The notes under the pieces: model-generated
What the model was told of the DNA's origin: nothing
Database searches by the model: none
The model's input: the letters and a program-made list of their open reading frames with translations, nothing else
Assembly: GCF_000763385.1 (NCBI RefSeq)
Contig: NZ_JQFA01000002.1
Coordinates: forward strand, 1,736,001-1,800,000
Reading direction: 5' to 3'
Length of the DNA stretch: 64,000 nucleotides
From: Leptolyngbya sp. KIOST-1
GTDB lineage: Bacteria > Cyanobacteriota > Cyanobacteriia > Phormidesmidales > Phormidesmidaceae
Made by a program: the position numbers and the translations under genes
Shown: positions 46,193 to 54,958 of the stretch, piece by piece
How the letters are laid out: each line of letters opens with the position of its first letter
Numbering within the stretch: position 1 is the first letter of the stretch

Positions 46193-46399
46193 GGGTAAAG
46201 CGACCGAGGAAACGGCGGGAGTTGCCCACTACTATAGCCCTGTAGACTTTGCCTGTCCCGTTGTGTTGCGAGTCATGCCAGGGTGAAAAGTACCGACTAC
46301 TTTCGTAACGTTGTGCCCCACAAGCATCCTGACGTGCAGATAGAGTGGGTGCAGCAATCGCAGCTTTTACCGTCGTCAACTCAGGGGAGAAGAACCTCG

Positions 46400-46606
46400 A
46401 TGAAGCTCACCTACTTCCCCGATACCGACACTCTCTATATCGATCTCGCCGACCGCCCCAGCGTCGAGTCCGAGGTGGTCAACGACAATTTGATCATTGA
46501 CCTGGACGATACAGGCCGCCCAGTGGGTATTACCGTAGAGCACTATAGCCAGACCGTCACCACACCCACCATTGAGGTCAACCTACCCAAGGAGCTGGTG
46601 TCCTAG
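46400..46606 (+). CDS. DUF2283 family protein
   Basis: A 68-residue protein: MKLTYFPDTDTLYIDLADRP start, NDNLIIDLDDTGRPVGITVE centre, ending NLPKELVS. This is the short DUF2283 family, frequent near toxin-antitoxin loci in cyanobacteria and sometimes annotated as antitoxin-like; no function is proven. The frame is open from 46283, but the ATG at 46400 is the family start. Divergent from the CHAT gene. Confidence 0.85.
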   Translation: MKLTYFPDTDTLYIDLADRPSVESEVVNDNLIIDLDDTGRPVGITVEHYSQTVTTPTIEVNLPKELVS

Positions 46607-46608
46607 CG

Positions 46609-46635
46609 GCTGTAGGGTGGGCACTGCCCACCATT
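46609..46635. repeat. Palindromic repeat GGGTGGGC-act-GCCCACC, copy B
   Basis: Identical over 27 bases to 7233-7259. Begins 3 bases after the DUF2283 stop, between convergent genes. Confidence 0.7.
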
Positions 46636-46680
46636 GCTTTAGGCATTGGCTTTGTTATTGAATCCACTGGTCAGGGCTGC

Positions 46681-47127
46681 TCACAGTCGGGCGTCCGGGG
46701 GTGGGGGAGAATCCCCAAACTCCTCGCAAAAGGCCTTCAGCCCGATGTGGATGACGATCACCCCCACCGCCACCACCAGGGTTTCTAGCAGCACGCCGCT
46801 AAACCCCATCGCCACCAGCACCGGGCCGAAGTTTTTCACTACATCGCCGCTGGCCAGGTCTTTCCACTGCTGCCACTGGGTATAGAGCACGCCCCCCTCC
46901 TGGCAGAGGTCTGCTTTGGCGGCTTTTCGGAACTGTTTGAGAAACGTCACCGGCTTTTCCTGGGTGATGCGCTCGATTTCTGCCGCCTGTTTGGCCAGAG
47001 GGGCGTCGGGTTCCTCCAGGCTGCGCTGCACCGCACCGGTGGGTCGGCTGTGCTCAATGCCCGCCAGCTCGCGATCGATTGCCGTTGCTAGGGTCTGTAC
47101 CTCTGGGTCAGAAAAGATGGTCGCCAT
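46681..47127 (-). CDS. Hypothetical protein with C-terminal membrane helix
   Basis: A 148-residue protein: soluble N-terminal helices (about 1-75), then LYTQWQQWKDLASGDVV, and one or two hydrophobic helices at about 100-132 (FGPVLVAMGFSGVLLETLVV then VGVIVIHIGLKAFCEEF). It begins 9 bases after the trpD stop on the same strand, so may be read from the trp transcript. I do not recognise the family with certainty; its place near a CHAT-STAND gene may be relevant or chance. Confidence 0.65.
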   Translation of the reverse strand: MATIFSDPEVQTLATAIDRELAGIEHSRPTGAVQRSLEEPDAPLAKQAAEIERITQEKPVTFLKQFRKAAKADLCQEGGVLYTQWQQWKDLASGDVVKNFGPVLVAMGFSGVLLETLVVAVGVIVIHIGLKAFCEEFGDSPPPPDARL

Positions 47128-47136
47128 GGCAGAGTA

Positions 47137-48216
47137 TTAAGCTAAGAAATTCACCAGCGCCTGCAGTTTCTCCCAAGCGGCCCCGCTGGCGAGAATGTCC
47201 TTGGCCAGGGCAATGCCCTCGGCGATCGCGCCCTCCAGCGAATCGGCCTGTACCTGTTCGCCCACCTTCAGGGCCAGGGCCGCATTCAGGGCCACCACGT
47301 CCCGCTGGGCCTCGGTGCCCTTGCCCTGGAGCACGGCGGTGAGAATGGCGGTATTTTCCTCCAGTTCGCCGCCGCGCAGGGCGCTGAGGGGAGCCGCTGC
47401 CAGTCCCAGGGCCTGGGGATCGATCGCGGCGCTAGTCACCCGACCCTGTTCGACCACCGACAGGTCGGTCTTGTCGCCCAGGCCCGCTTCATCGAGCCGC
47501 TCCCGCCCGTGCAGCACGATCGCCTGGGGCAGGCCCAGCTGGTTCAGCGCTTCGGCCATTGCAGGCACCACCGCCGCATCATAAACGCCAATCACCTGAC
47601 CAGTGGGCTGTAGCGGGTTGACCAGGGGACCCAGCAGGTTAAACACCGTGCGCACCTTGAGGGTGCTGCGCAGGGGGGCCACCGCCTTCATGGCCGGGTG
47701 CCAGCCTCGGGCAAACAGAAACGTCACGCCCACCTCGTCCAGCGCCGCCTTGGCCCGTTCTGGCGCCGCTCCCAGGTTGACCCCCAGGGCCTCCAGCACA
47801 TCGGCGGAGCCCACCTTACTGGAGGCAGAGCGGTTGCCGTGCTTGGCCACCCGCACCCCTGCCGCCGCCGCCACAAAGGCCACGCAGGTCGAAATATTAA
47901 AGGTGTGCGCCCCGTCACCACCTGTGCCGCAGGTGTCGATGCAGGGGGTGGGGTGGTGGATTTTGCCTTCGCCCCCCAGGGACTGCCCCTGCAAGACCCG
48001 GGCCATACCCGCCAGCTCACTGGCTGAGACGCCCTTGGCCTGGAGCGCCGCCAGCAGCCCACCCGACACCACCTCGGGGATAGCCTCCTGAAGCCAGCCG
48101 CGCATCAGGGCTTCAGCCTGATCTTGGCTGAGCGATTCCCCCCCGATCAACCGCTGCAAGAGGGCTGACCAGTCTTGCCAGTTTTGAATGGGGGCAGCAG
48201 GCATGGCTTGGGTCAC
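47137..48216 (-). CDS. trpD: Anthranilate phosphoribosyltransferase
   Basis: Second step of tryptophan synthesis: anthranilate plus PRPP to phosphoribosyl-anthranilate. The 359 residues contain the PRPP and anthranilate motifs [15 protein letters not shown] and [21 protein letters not shown], and the [17 protein letters not shown] segment. Starts at the ATG at 48216. No other trp gene is adjacent. I looked for a leader peptide upstream and found none. Confidence 0.96.
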   Translation of the reverse strand: MTQAMPAAPIQNWQDWSALLQRLIGGESLSQDQAEALMRGWLQEAIPEVVSGGLLAALQAKGVSASELAGMARVLQGQSLGGEGKIHHPTPCIDTCGTGGDGAHTFNISTCVAFVAAAAGVRVAKHGNRSASSKVGSADVLEALGVNLGAAPERAKAALDEVGVTFLFARGWHPAMKAVAPLRSTLKVRTVFNLLGPLVNPLQPTGQVIGVYDAAVVPAMAEALNQLGLPQAIVLHGRERLDEAGLGDKTDLSVVEQGRVTSAAIDPQALGLAAAPLSALRGGELEENTAILTAVLQGKGTEAQRDVVALNAALALKVGEQVQADSLEGAIAEGIALAKDILASGAAWEKLQALVNFLA

Positions 48217-48598
48217 AGCGGAGGCTCCTTGGGCAACGGGGACAACTCAAAGCATAGTCTCCCTATTTTCTCCCAGAACGTTCCCCAGAGCGCGTTTTTG
48301 GGCTGAAGGCGCGATCGCCTCCCGAATACCACCCCAGCTCAGCGACTGGCGCCAATGCCAGCTTTACATTTCATGCAGGAGCCAGAGCCCATTCATAAGC
48401 AATACTACTCATTGTTCAAACCAGGTTATTCAGCTCCAGCCCAAATAGAATAAGCGTTTCAGGCTGCAAGCAGCCGGGGAACATTGAAAAGCCTCGACCA
48501 CGCATATAAATTTGTCAAATGCGCGATCGCTAAACATTTCGTAATCTTTTGTTACGGTAGAGCTGTGAAGGCAAATTGTTCACTCCTTGGAGGTTTCC
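48217..48598. promoter_or_regulatory. Divergent spacer trpD / HCP
   Basis: 382 bp with no gene. The HCP ribosome-binding site GGAGG (48589-48593) sits five bases before the ATG. An AT-rich stretch at 48505-48560 (TTTGTCAAATG, TTTTGTTACGGTAG) probably carries the HCP promoter. Nothing else recognisable. Confidence 0.45.
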
Positions 48599-49096
48599 AT
48601 GACCTACACAACAACCGCTCCGGCGATCGCCTCTCTTGGTACCGTGACTCCAGTTGCTAGTGCAATTGCGGCCTTCCAGGGCTTAGCGACCGATGAGCAA
48701 CTGGGCTTGCTCTGGGTACTGTACGACAACATGGGCCGCGCGATTACCCCCGCCGCCCCCGGTGCCGCCCGCCTGCAGTTCGCCGAAGGGCTGCTGGCCC
48801 AGGTGCGAGCCATGGCCCCGACGGAACAGCTTCAGTTTATGCGCGACCTGGTCGAGCGCAAAAATACCCCGGCCACCCGTGCCTACGGGGTGCTGACCAA
48901 CAACACCAAGCTGGCCTTCTGGTTCCAGCTGGCCGAAGCCATGCGCGCTGGTGCCGTCATTGCCGTGCCCGACTACTACAAGCTAGGCGGCGACGGGATG
49001 GCCGTGTTCGGACAAATTTCCAAGCTCGACTTCAACCAGCAGATCACGGTTTTGCGCCAGGCCGTAGTGGCCATGGGCGTTGACCCCCTCGCCTAA
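48599..49096 (+). CDS. Helical carotenoid protein (OCP N-terminal-domain homologue)
   Basis: A 165-residue all-helical protein matching the N-terminal domain of the orange carotenoid protein and lacking the C-terminal domain. LGLLWVLYDNMGRAITPAAP, VLTNNTKLAFWFQLAEAM (with the carotenoid-contacting Trp) and YYKLGGDGMAVFGQISKLDF are diagnostic. HCPs bind a ketocarotenoid and quench singlet oxygen or phycobilisome excitation, depending on clade; the clade is not clear here. The frame opens at 48587, but the ATG at 48599 follows GGAGG. The C-terminal-domain homologue lies 193 bp downstream on the same strand. Confidence 0.95.
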   Translation: MTYTTTAPAIASLGTVTPVASAIAAFQGLATDEQLGLLWVLYDNMGRAITPAAPGAARLQFAEGLLAQVRAMAPTEQLQFMRDLVERKNTPATRAYGVLTNNTKLAFWFQLAEAMRAGAVIAVPDYYKLGGDGMAVFGQISKLDFNQQITVLRQAVVAMGVDPLA

Positions 49097-49289
49097 ACCG
49101 GGGAGCTAAAGGCTGATTAGACGCCGAGTTTCTGCCAGGGGCAAACCTGAGGGTAGCGACCGCCGCTACACAGGAACTCGGGGTCTATGACTCCTTTCCA
49201 AGGGCTCTTCTGGCCCAGGGCTCTCCTGTCCCAGGGTAGACGCCCGGCCAGAACCAACCCCCTATGCTTAAACTATTTGCGTTGGAAAG

Positions 49290-49703
49290 ATGAGCCTATC
49301 TACCCGTGTGGCCAACACAACCCCAGACCTGGCGGCGGTTTCTGCCGCTGTCGAGCGCTACTTTGCCGGCTTCAACACCGAAGACTATCGAGCTGTAGCG
49401 ACGCTGTTTGAGACCGATGGGGCGCTGCTAGCTCCCTTTGAGGAACCAATCGTCGGTCCGGAGGCCATCTACATTTACCTGCAGGCCGAGGCTCTCAACA
49501 TGCGGGCCACGCCGGTTCAGGTAGAGGCTACCCCCCACCCCGACGGTGGCCAACAGGTGGTGGTCAAGGGCCGGGTCAAAACCCTGCTCTTCACTGTCAA
49601 CGTGCGGTGGACGTTTGAACTGACGGCAGCGGATACAGTGCGGTCTGCCGAGATCAAGCTGCTGGCCTCGCTACAGGAGCTGATGCAGCTGGATCGGGGT
49701 TAG
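49290..49703 (+). CDS. OCP C-terminal-domain homologue (CTDH)
   Basis: A 137-residue NTF2-like protein matching the regulatory C-terminal domain of OCP. VERYFAGFNTEDYRAVATLF starts the fold, LAPFEEPIVGPEAIYIYLQAEA is the centre, and VKTLLFTVNVRWTFELT carries the Trp that contacts the carotenoid keto group. CTDHs take up carotenoid from membranes and hand it to HCPs. It contains no cysteine, so the disulfide-linked dimer described for some CTDHs cannot form here. Directly downstream of HCP, the usual pairing. Confidence 0.93.
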   Translation: MSLSTRVANTTPDLAAVSAAVERYFAGFNTEDYRAVATLFETDGALLAPFEEPIVGPEAIYIYLQAEALNMRATPVQVEATPHPDGGQQVVVKGRVKTLLFTVNVRWTFELTAADTVRSAEIKLLASLQELMQLDRG

Positions 49704-49743
49704 TGCCGCCGCGCGGCATTCAAACGGTAAAGTTCAAAGAAAA

Positions 49744-49844
49744 GGCGTTGCTGAATTGATACATGATTTTGGGTAGGGGCAAACGGCTGTTTGCCCCGAT
49801 TAGGGGCGTTGGATGATTGATTTATCCCTGTGTTCAGCAACGCC
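49744..49844. repeat. Complete GGCGTTGCTGAA inverted-repeat element
   Basis: 101 bp bounded by GGCGTTGCTGAA (49744-49755) and its inverse TTCAGCAACGCC (49833-49844). The internal hairpin GGGGCAAAC/GTTTGCCCC sits around 49777-49798. MITE-like, without coding capacity. Partial relatives lie at 5721, 34551 and 41367. It lies between convergent genes. Confidence 0.75.
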
Positions 49845-49859
49845 AAATGATCGTGCAGG

Positions 49860-50306
49860 CTAAGCTGCCTTGGGTACCGAAACCTGGCCCCAGGCGGCAG
49901 TCAGCAGCGATCGCCCCAGGCTCAGGTGCTCGGGGGCACACTGCCAGTCGGGATGGGCGGTGAGCAACAGCGACTCCAGAGATTCGGCATCGAACAGGTG
50001 CCACACCTCGGCCCCGGTGGAATTGTCGGCGATCGCGTAGCAGTTTTCGGCCACGCAGTAGAGGGTCATGCGATCGCTCATGCCAGCGGGCAGGGTCAGC
50101 TCCTCCCCAATCGCTAGCCGCCTGAACCCCTTGATGGCCTGTTTGAAGGCCTCTGTGCTCTGAGTAACCAGGCCCGGCAGCACCCGCATAGCTCGCTGAT
50201 CGCCGTTGACGCAGATCCAGTAGCGGCGCAGGGGATCAATGCCCTTCAGCCAGGGAGATTCGTCGTCAAGGCGGTAGCGGGGGGCTAAGGACAGCTCAGA
50301 GAACAT
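49860..50306 (-). CDS. Conserved hypothetical protein
   Basis: A 148-residue soluble protein: MFSELSLAPRYRLDDESPWL start, RRYWICVNGDQRAMRVLPGLV, then MTLYCVAENCYAIADNSTGAEVWHLFDAESLE. No signal peptide or helices spanning the membrane. I do not know a family name. Preceded by an inverted-repeat region and transcribed away from the GH3 gene on the same strand. Confidence 0.65.
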   Translation of the reverse strand: MFSELSLAPRYRLDDESPWLKGIDPLRRYWICVNGDQRAMRVLPGLVTQSTEAFKQAIKGFRRLAIGEELTLPAGMSDRMTLYCVAENCYAIADNSTGAEVWHLFDAESLESLLLTAHPDWQCAPEHLSLGRSLLTAAWGQVSVPKAA

Positions 50307-50348
50307 GACTTTACCGACGGGGGGTAAGCGACTCCTTTAGCATCGGGT

Positions 50349-50407
50349 AGTCACCCAGGTTTTCTCAATCTGTCGAAACAAAAGTATAGGAAACCTGATA
50401 GGTGACT
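50349..50407. promoter_or_regulatory. Inverted repeat upstream of the 49860-50306 gene
   Basis: AGTCACCCAGGTTT (about 50349-50362) and AAACCTGATAGGTGACT (about 50391-50407) pair with a small bulge. They bracket a minus-strand TATACT that could be the -10 of the downstream gene. Either a terminator-like fold after GH3 or a regulator site. Confidence 0.35.
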
Positions 50408-50531
50408 TTACGTTTTTTAATGGACGACTGGGGAGGGTTGGCTGCCGAGGCTGGCGAGAGCGGCTGAAAAATACCCATCAGCAGGGCCAAACGGCTTCCC
50501 ATTGATTTTTGTCTGCGAACCGCAACCCGGC

Positions 50532-52187
50532 TCAGTCAGTAAACTCGCGGTTCAGCGTCGTCCCCTGGACGGGCAGCAGGGTCTGCAAAATCTGGCTCTG
50601 GGCCAGGGGCATTTGGCCGTAGGTAAAGCCGTAGGGGGCCGAGCCAAAATGAGGCCGCAACTGCTCGAGGGCGTAGGGGCTACCGTAGATGACGACCCCC
50701 CGCAGGCAGTCGGCCTGCCGCAGGGCCTCCAGCCACAATTCGGCCCGCTCCAGCAGACCTTGGGTACCGCGAAACGGGTTGCCGCGCACAAAGATCTGCA
50801 CCAGGCTGGGCCTCAGCTCGGGGGCATGGGGCAGCTGAATACAGGCCTGGGTATCGACGAGCTTGAGCTGGTAGTGGTGGTTCTGGGGCCAGAGGATCGC
50901 CGCCGCCGTGCGGTCTAAAAAGCGGCAGCCGACGACGTCATCGACCAGCACCAGGTTGTCGCCAGGGGCGGAGGCCGGACAGGGGGGCACCTGGCCCTGC
51001 ACCGTCATCGAGGCGGTGAGCATTTCGGTGGCGAGGCGGCGGGTGGCGGGCTGGGCCAGGGCCTGGAGCTGAACCGGGGGCGGCGGCAGGTGCTCCCAGG
51101 CGTGGCCTGCCCCATCGGGGAGAAGAGCGGGGGCCGCCTTCTGCTTGGCCCGCCAGATCCGCTCCACGCTGGCCACAATGCGATCGGGGGTGAGGCGACC
51201 CCGGTGGACGGCCTCCACCACGGCGGCGATCGTCCCCTCGGGGTCGCCGGGCATGAGCAGCACGTCGGCCCCCGCTTCGACCGCCAGCACCGCGGCTTCG
51301 TAGGGGCCGTAGGCGTTGGCGATCGCCCCCATGATCAGGGCATCGGTGACAATCAGGCCGTCGAACCCCAGCTGCTGACGCAGCAGCCCGGTGAGAATGG
51401 GGGCGGAGAGGGTGGCCGGGTGGCGGGCATCGAGGGCAGGAATACGCAGGTGGGCGGTGATGATGGCGTCGGCCCCGGCGGCGATCGCAGTTCTAAAGGG
51501 CACTAGCTCCAGGGCTTCGAGGCGATCGCGATCGTGGGGCAGCACCGGCAGCTCCAGGTGAGAGTCCACCGCCGTGTCGCCGTGGCCGGGGAAGTGCTTG
51601 GCGGCACTCAGCACCGGCTGGGTTTGCACGCCGCGCAGAAACGCCTGGGTGAGGGCACAGACCCGCTCCTGGCTATCTCCAAAGGCCCGGACGTTGATTA
51701 CCGGGTTGTCCGGGTTGTTGTTGATGTCAACCGTGGGCGCCAGCACCCAGTTGAGGCCAATCGCCAGAGCCTCGGTGGCGGTGGCGGCCCCAAAGGCTTC
51801 GGCATAGGCCAGGGCTGTGCCGAGGTCGCGATCGGCCACCGCCGACAGGGCCATCGGCGGCGGAAACCAGGTGGCACCGCTGAACCGCTGGCCCACCCCC
51901 TCCTCCACATCGGCGGCAATCAGCAGCGGAATCCGGGCCTGAGCCTGCAGCGCCTGGGTTTTGAGCCCTACTTCGGCGGCGCTACCTCCCAGCAAAATGA
52001 CGCCACCCACCCCCAGCTCCTCTACGTATTGGGTGAGGGTGGCCTGGTCGGCCTCCCAGGTGGGGTAGCGAATTTCGTGGTCAAACAGGTGTCCCGAGGC
52101 CCGCACCACCACCATTTGAGCCACCTGCTCCGCCAGGGAAAGGCTCTCGGGGGCGGGCAGGCGGGCGGTGGCGATCGCCGGACTCAC
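50532..52187 (-). CDS. Glycoside hydrolase family 3 protein (beta-N-acetylhexosaminidase, NagZ-type)
   Basis: A 551-residue enzyme with the GH3 catalytic barrel in residues 1-350. [19 protein letters not shown], the NagZ signature [18 protein letters not shown] with the His/Asp acid-base loop, and [15 protein letters not shown] with the nucleophile Asp are present. The remaining about 200 residues form a second domain rarely present in NagZ. Probably releases GlcNAc from muropeptides in wall recycling; a role in another glycan is possible. The GTG start at 52187 overlaps the rbfA stop (GTGA), so the two are translationally coupled. Confidence 0.92.
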   Translation of the reverse strand: MSPAIATARLPAPESLSLAEQVAQMVVVRASGHLFDHEIRYPTWEADQATLTQYVEELGVGGVILLGGSAAEVGLKTQALQAQARIPLLIAADVEEGVGQRFSGATWFPPPMALSAVADRDLGTALAYAEAFGAATATEALAIGLNWVLAPTVDINNNPDNPVINVRAFGDSQERVCALTQAFLRGVQTQPVLSAAKHFPGHGDTAVDSHLELPVLPHDRDRLEALELVPFRTAIAAGADAIITAHLRIPALDARHPATLSAPILTGLLRQQLGFDGLIVTDALIMGAIANAYGPYEAAVLAVEAGADVLLMPGDPEGTIAAVVEAVHRGRLTPDRIVASVERIWRAKQKAAPALLPDGAGHAWEHLPPPPVQLQALAQPATRRLATEMLTASMTVQGQVPPCPASAPGDNLVLVDDVVGCRFLDRTAAAILWPQNHHYQLKLVDTQACIQLPHAPELRPSLVQIFVRGNPFRGTQGLLERAELWLEALRQADCLRGVVIYGSPYALEQLRPHFGSAPYGFTYGQMPLAQSQILQTLLPVQGTTLNREFTD

Positions 52188-52642
52188 TCCTCTTCCCCAG
52201 CGGTCGGGGGTTCGGTATCGGGTTCCTCGCCGGTCAGGTCATGGCCCTCCCAGGCGGCCTCCCCCTCGTCGGGGAGTCCCTTTTCGGCCCGCTCCTGGCT
52301 GAGCTGGTTGATTAGCGACAGCACGCGGGTGCCGCGCTCAACCCCCACGTCTTCTCTAAAGATAATTTCAGGGGTGCGCCGCAGCCGCAGCCGCTGGCCC
52401 AGTTCGCTGCGCACAAAGCCCGTGGCCGCCTTCAGGCCCGCCATGGTTTCGGCCCTGGCCTCGTCGGTGCCGTAGATGCTGACAAACACCTTGGCGTGCT
52501 GCAGGTCACCGGACACATCGACATCGGTGACGCTGACCATGCCAGCCCCCACCCGGTCATCTTTAATGTCCAGCATCACCATCTGGCTGATCTCGCGCTT
52601 GATCAGCGACGCCACCCGCTCGACGCGACGACTGTTGGCCAT
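52184..52642 (-). CDS. rbfA: Ribosome-binding factor A
   Basis: 30S maturation factor with a KH-like fold. The 152 residues include [20 protein letters not shown], the [20 protein letters not shown] core and [20 protein letters not shown]. An acidic C-terminal tail of about 30 residues follows. Starts at the ATG at 52642 and is followed by the overlapping GH3 gene. Confidence 0.97.
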   Translation of the reverse strand: MANSRRVERVASLIKREISQMVMLDIKDDRVGAGMVSVTDVDVSGDLQHAKVFVSIYGTDEARAETMAGLKAATGFVRSELGQRLRLRRTPEIIFREDVGVERGTRVLSLINQLSQERAEKGLPDEGEAAWEGHDLTGEEPDTEPPTAGEEE

Positions 52643-52669
52643 AGCTCTGTACTCCTGAACGCAACGGCA

Positions 52670-52867
52670 TTAACCCAGACCCAGCATGGCCCGCAGGGTA
52701 AAAGTAAGAAACAGGAACGCGGCCACCACCGCCCCAATCAGCGCGATCGCCGTGGTGGGTCGCTGCAGCAGCGGCACCAGGGGCTGGGCGGCATTAAAAA
52801 ACACCCCCAGGGTGAAAGAAATAAAGTAGCGGGGGTAGCGAGAAACGTTATCAAAAAAATCTTTCAT
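52670..52867 (-). CDS. DUF751 family membrane protein
   Basis: A 65-residue protein starting MKDFFDNVSRYPRYFISFTL with two hydrophobic helices; matches the small cyanobacterial/plastid DUF751 (Ycf33-like) family. It precedes rbfA by 27 bp on the same strand, an arrangement common in cyanobacteria, so probably one operon DUF751-rbfA-GH3. Confidence 0.9.
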   Translation of the reverse strand: MKDFFDNVSRYPRYFISFTLGVFFNAAQPLVPLLQRPTTAIALIGAVVAAFLFLTFTLRAMLGLG

Positions 52868-53037
52868 GGCGGCAGAGCGGGAGGAGTCGTCTTACATCCT
52901 AACCCACGATAAAACGCCCGCAGGCCCCCTTTTCCCCAGGACTGCCAAATCTGGCGTTACCGCCAGGGCGAGCTTTGCTATAGTTGGGGCATTCCTGGCC
53001 AAGTACATTTGATCTGAGACAACTGTAGGACGGTTTT

Positions 53038-53877
53038 GTGACAGCGGCACTTTCGGCTTCTACCTCGCTCTACCCGCGCCCGTTTCTCAAGTGGGCCGGG
53101 GGCAAGGGGCGTTTGCTCAGCCAGTACGAGCCGTTTTTGCCCCAGCGCATTGACACTTACTATGAGCCATTTTTAGGCGGCGGGGCAGTGTTCTTTCACC
53201 TGGCCGGGCGGGCTCAGCGGGCGGTTCTGGGAGATATCAACCCCGAGCTGGTCAACGTCTACTGCTGCGTGCGCGACCAGGTGGAACCGCTGATTCGCCA
53301 CCTGTGGGATCACCAGCGCCGCCACACCCCCGCCTACTACTACGAGGTGCGCCAGCGGCAGCAGCTGCGATCGCCCGTGGAGCGGGCCGCCCGGCTCATC
53401 TACCTGAACAAAACCTGCTACAACGGCCTCTACCGCGAAAATTCTCGCGGCCACTTCAACGTGCCGATGGGCAAGTACAAAAACCCTACCATCTGCGATC
53501 CCTCCCTGCTGCGGGCGGCCTCGGCGGCGCTGCAAATTGCCGAGATTCAGACCTTCTCCTTCGAAACGCTATTGGAGCGATCGCTCAGCCGCCGCGACTT
53601 TGTCTACTTTGACCCGCCCTACCACCCGATCAGCACCACCAGCAGCTTTACCAGCTACAGCCGCTACGGTTTCACCGGGGCCGATCAGGAGCGGCTGGCG
53701 GCGGTGTTCCGTGCCCTGGCGGTCCAGGGACAGCGGGTGATGCTCTCCAACTCCGACTGCGCGTTCATCCGCGAACTGTACCAAGGGTTTGCGATCCACC
53801 CCATGCTGGCGGCGCGGGCAATCAACTCCCGGGCCGGGTGCCGGGGCAAAATCGGCGAGCTGCTCATTACCACCTGA
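53038..53877 (+). CDS. Dam-type DNA adenine methyltransferase
   Basis: A 279-residue class D12 N6-adenine methylase. FLKWAGGKGRLLSQY is motif X/I, ETYYEPFLGGGAVFFHL-like YYEPFLGGGAVFF follows, VYFDPPYHP is motif IV (DPPY), and LIYLNKTCYNGLYREN is characteristic. The cyanobacterial members (DmtA group) methylate GATC, the core of the HIP1 octamer GCGATCGC that is so frequent in this window. No restriction enzyme is adjacent, so it is an orphan methylase. GTG start at 53038. Confidence 0.94.
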   Translation: MTAALSASTSLYPRPFLKWAGGKGRLLSQYEPFLPQRIDTYYEPFLGGGAVFFHLAGRAQRAVLGDINPELVNVYCCVRDQVEPLIRHLWDHQRRHTPAYYYEVRQRQQLRSPVERAARLIYLNKTCYNGLYRENSRGHFNVPMGKYKNPTICDPSLLRAASAALQIAEIQTFSFETLLERSLSRRDFVYFDPPYHPISTTSSFTSYSRYGFTGADQERLAAVFRALAVQGQRVMLSNSDCAFIRELYQGFAIHPMLAARAINSRAGCRGKIGELLITT

Positions 53878-53939
53878 GCAGAGGTTGCCATTATTGAATG
53901 TGCAGGTTGAATTCCCGTAGCGGCACTGGCCACTTTGAG

Positions 53940-54001
53940 GACCAGCCGTGGCACCGCTGGAGTAGACGGTGGGCCAGAATTGTTCACATCTCCTAGCCCA
54001 G
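53940..54001. repeat. Degenerate M2 element copy
   Basis: AGCCGTGGCACCGCTGGAGT, then AGACGGTGGGCCAGAATTGT and a CTAG end, aligning with AACGCTGATGGTAGACGG...CCAGAATTGATGACA of the 16613 copy with many changes. Confidence 0.4.
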
Positions 54002-54074
54002 GATGGATGCCGTCTGCTGCGTCGATGGTTTATTTGTAAAGAGATAACCCTGACGCGATCCAAAGGCCAGTCCT

Positions 54075-54806
54075 GTGACCACCACCCCACCCCCCAACTC
54101 CACCCCCAATGACCAGACCCGCAATACATTTGAAGCGGTCACCCAGGTGATGCAGGTCATTGTGCGCGTGCTGGACAACGCCAGCGCCAACACCGGCAAT
54201 GCGGTGGTCTCCCGGCTGCAGCCGGTTCTAGAGCCGGTTACCACCACCGTTGGCAGCGTGATCGGCCCGATTGTCAGCCTGCCGTTTATTCAGTACGCCA
54301 CCGCCCTGCCGGGGTTGCGGGTGCTGCTGGCGGCGCTGGGCCAGGTGAACGTGGCCGGGGTGCGATCGCAGGTGGATGAGCTGCGATCGCAGTATCCCCT
54401 GGACGACAAGCGCGGCCTGGCCCAGCGGGTGATGGCCGAAACCGCCCTCAAGGCCGCCGGGGTGGGCCTGGCCACCAACTTTTTGCCCCCCATTGCCTTT
54501 ACCCTCACCCTGGTAGACATTGGCGCAGTCGCCGCCCTCCAGGCCAGCATGATCTACCGCATTGCCACCATCTACGGCTACTCGCCCACCGACCACGATC
54601 GCCGGGGCGAAGTGCTGGCGATCTGGCTGCTGTCCTCCACCACCGCCGGTATGGTCAAGTCGGGGCTCAGCATCGCCGAACTGATTCCCGGACTGGGGGC
54701 GCTGCTGGGCGTTGCCACCGACGCGTCGCTGATCTATAGCGTCGGCTACTTTGCCTGCCGCTACTACGAAACCAAGCGATCGGCCCCCAACGAAATTGTG
54801 GTGTAA
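54075..54806 (+). CDS. EcsC-like membrane-associated protein
   Basis: A 243-residue protein. A polar N-terminal 50 residues are followed by hydrophobic, Gly/Ala-rich helices (ALPGLRVLLAALGQ; KAAGVGLATNFLPPIAFTLT; LVDIGAVAALQASMIYRIAT; ELIPGLGALLGVATDASLIY). The AETALKAAGVG and YRIATIYGY segments resemble EcsC-family proteins, whose biochemical role is not known. The GTG at 54075 is the start. Call is tentative. Confidence 0.6.
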   Translation: MTTTPPPNSTPNDQTRNTFEAVTQVMQVIVRVLDNASANTGNAVVSRLQPVLEPVTTTVGSVIGPIVSLPFIQYATALPGLRVLLAALGQVNVAGVRSQVDELRSQYPLDDKRGLAQRVMAETALKAAGVGLATNFLPPIAFTLTLVDIGAVAALQASMIYRIATIYGYSPTDHDRRGEVLAIWLLSSTTAGMVKSGLSIAELIPGLGALLGVATDASLIYSVGYFACRYYETKRSAPNEIVV

Positions 54807-54841
54807 GCAAGGTTGCTTGCCGTCGTCAAGGCAAGGCTGGT

Positions 54842-54884
54842 GGGGGTTTCAGGTACGGGGTTTCAGGTACAGGGTTTCAGGTCC
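54842..54884. repeat. Tandem repeat GGGGTTTCAGGTAC, three units
   Basis: Three 14-base units with small changes, the inverse of the CCTGAAACC repeats at 29613 and 30698. In the convergent spacer before crr6. Confidence 0.65.
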
Positions 54885-54921
54885 CAGGAACGTTGCCGGG
54901 GTGCCCCCAATCCAAATCTCT

Positions 54922-54952
54922 ACCCGACACCCGACACCCAACACCCAACACC
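54922..54952. repeat. Tandem repeat ACCCGACACCCAACACCC
   Basis: Four units of CCGACAC/CCAACAC between convergent genes. On the opposite strand it is G-rich (GGTGTTGGGTGTTGGG), like the repeats at 34479 and 58085. Confidence 0.6.
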
Positions 54953-54958
54953 GTTCCC

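Noticed and set aside
48217..48330. Trp leader peptide upstream of trpD, by analogy with aroF
   Set aside because: No short ORF with Trp codons and no terminator/antiterminator pair found on the minus strand there.
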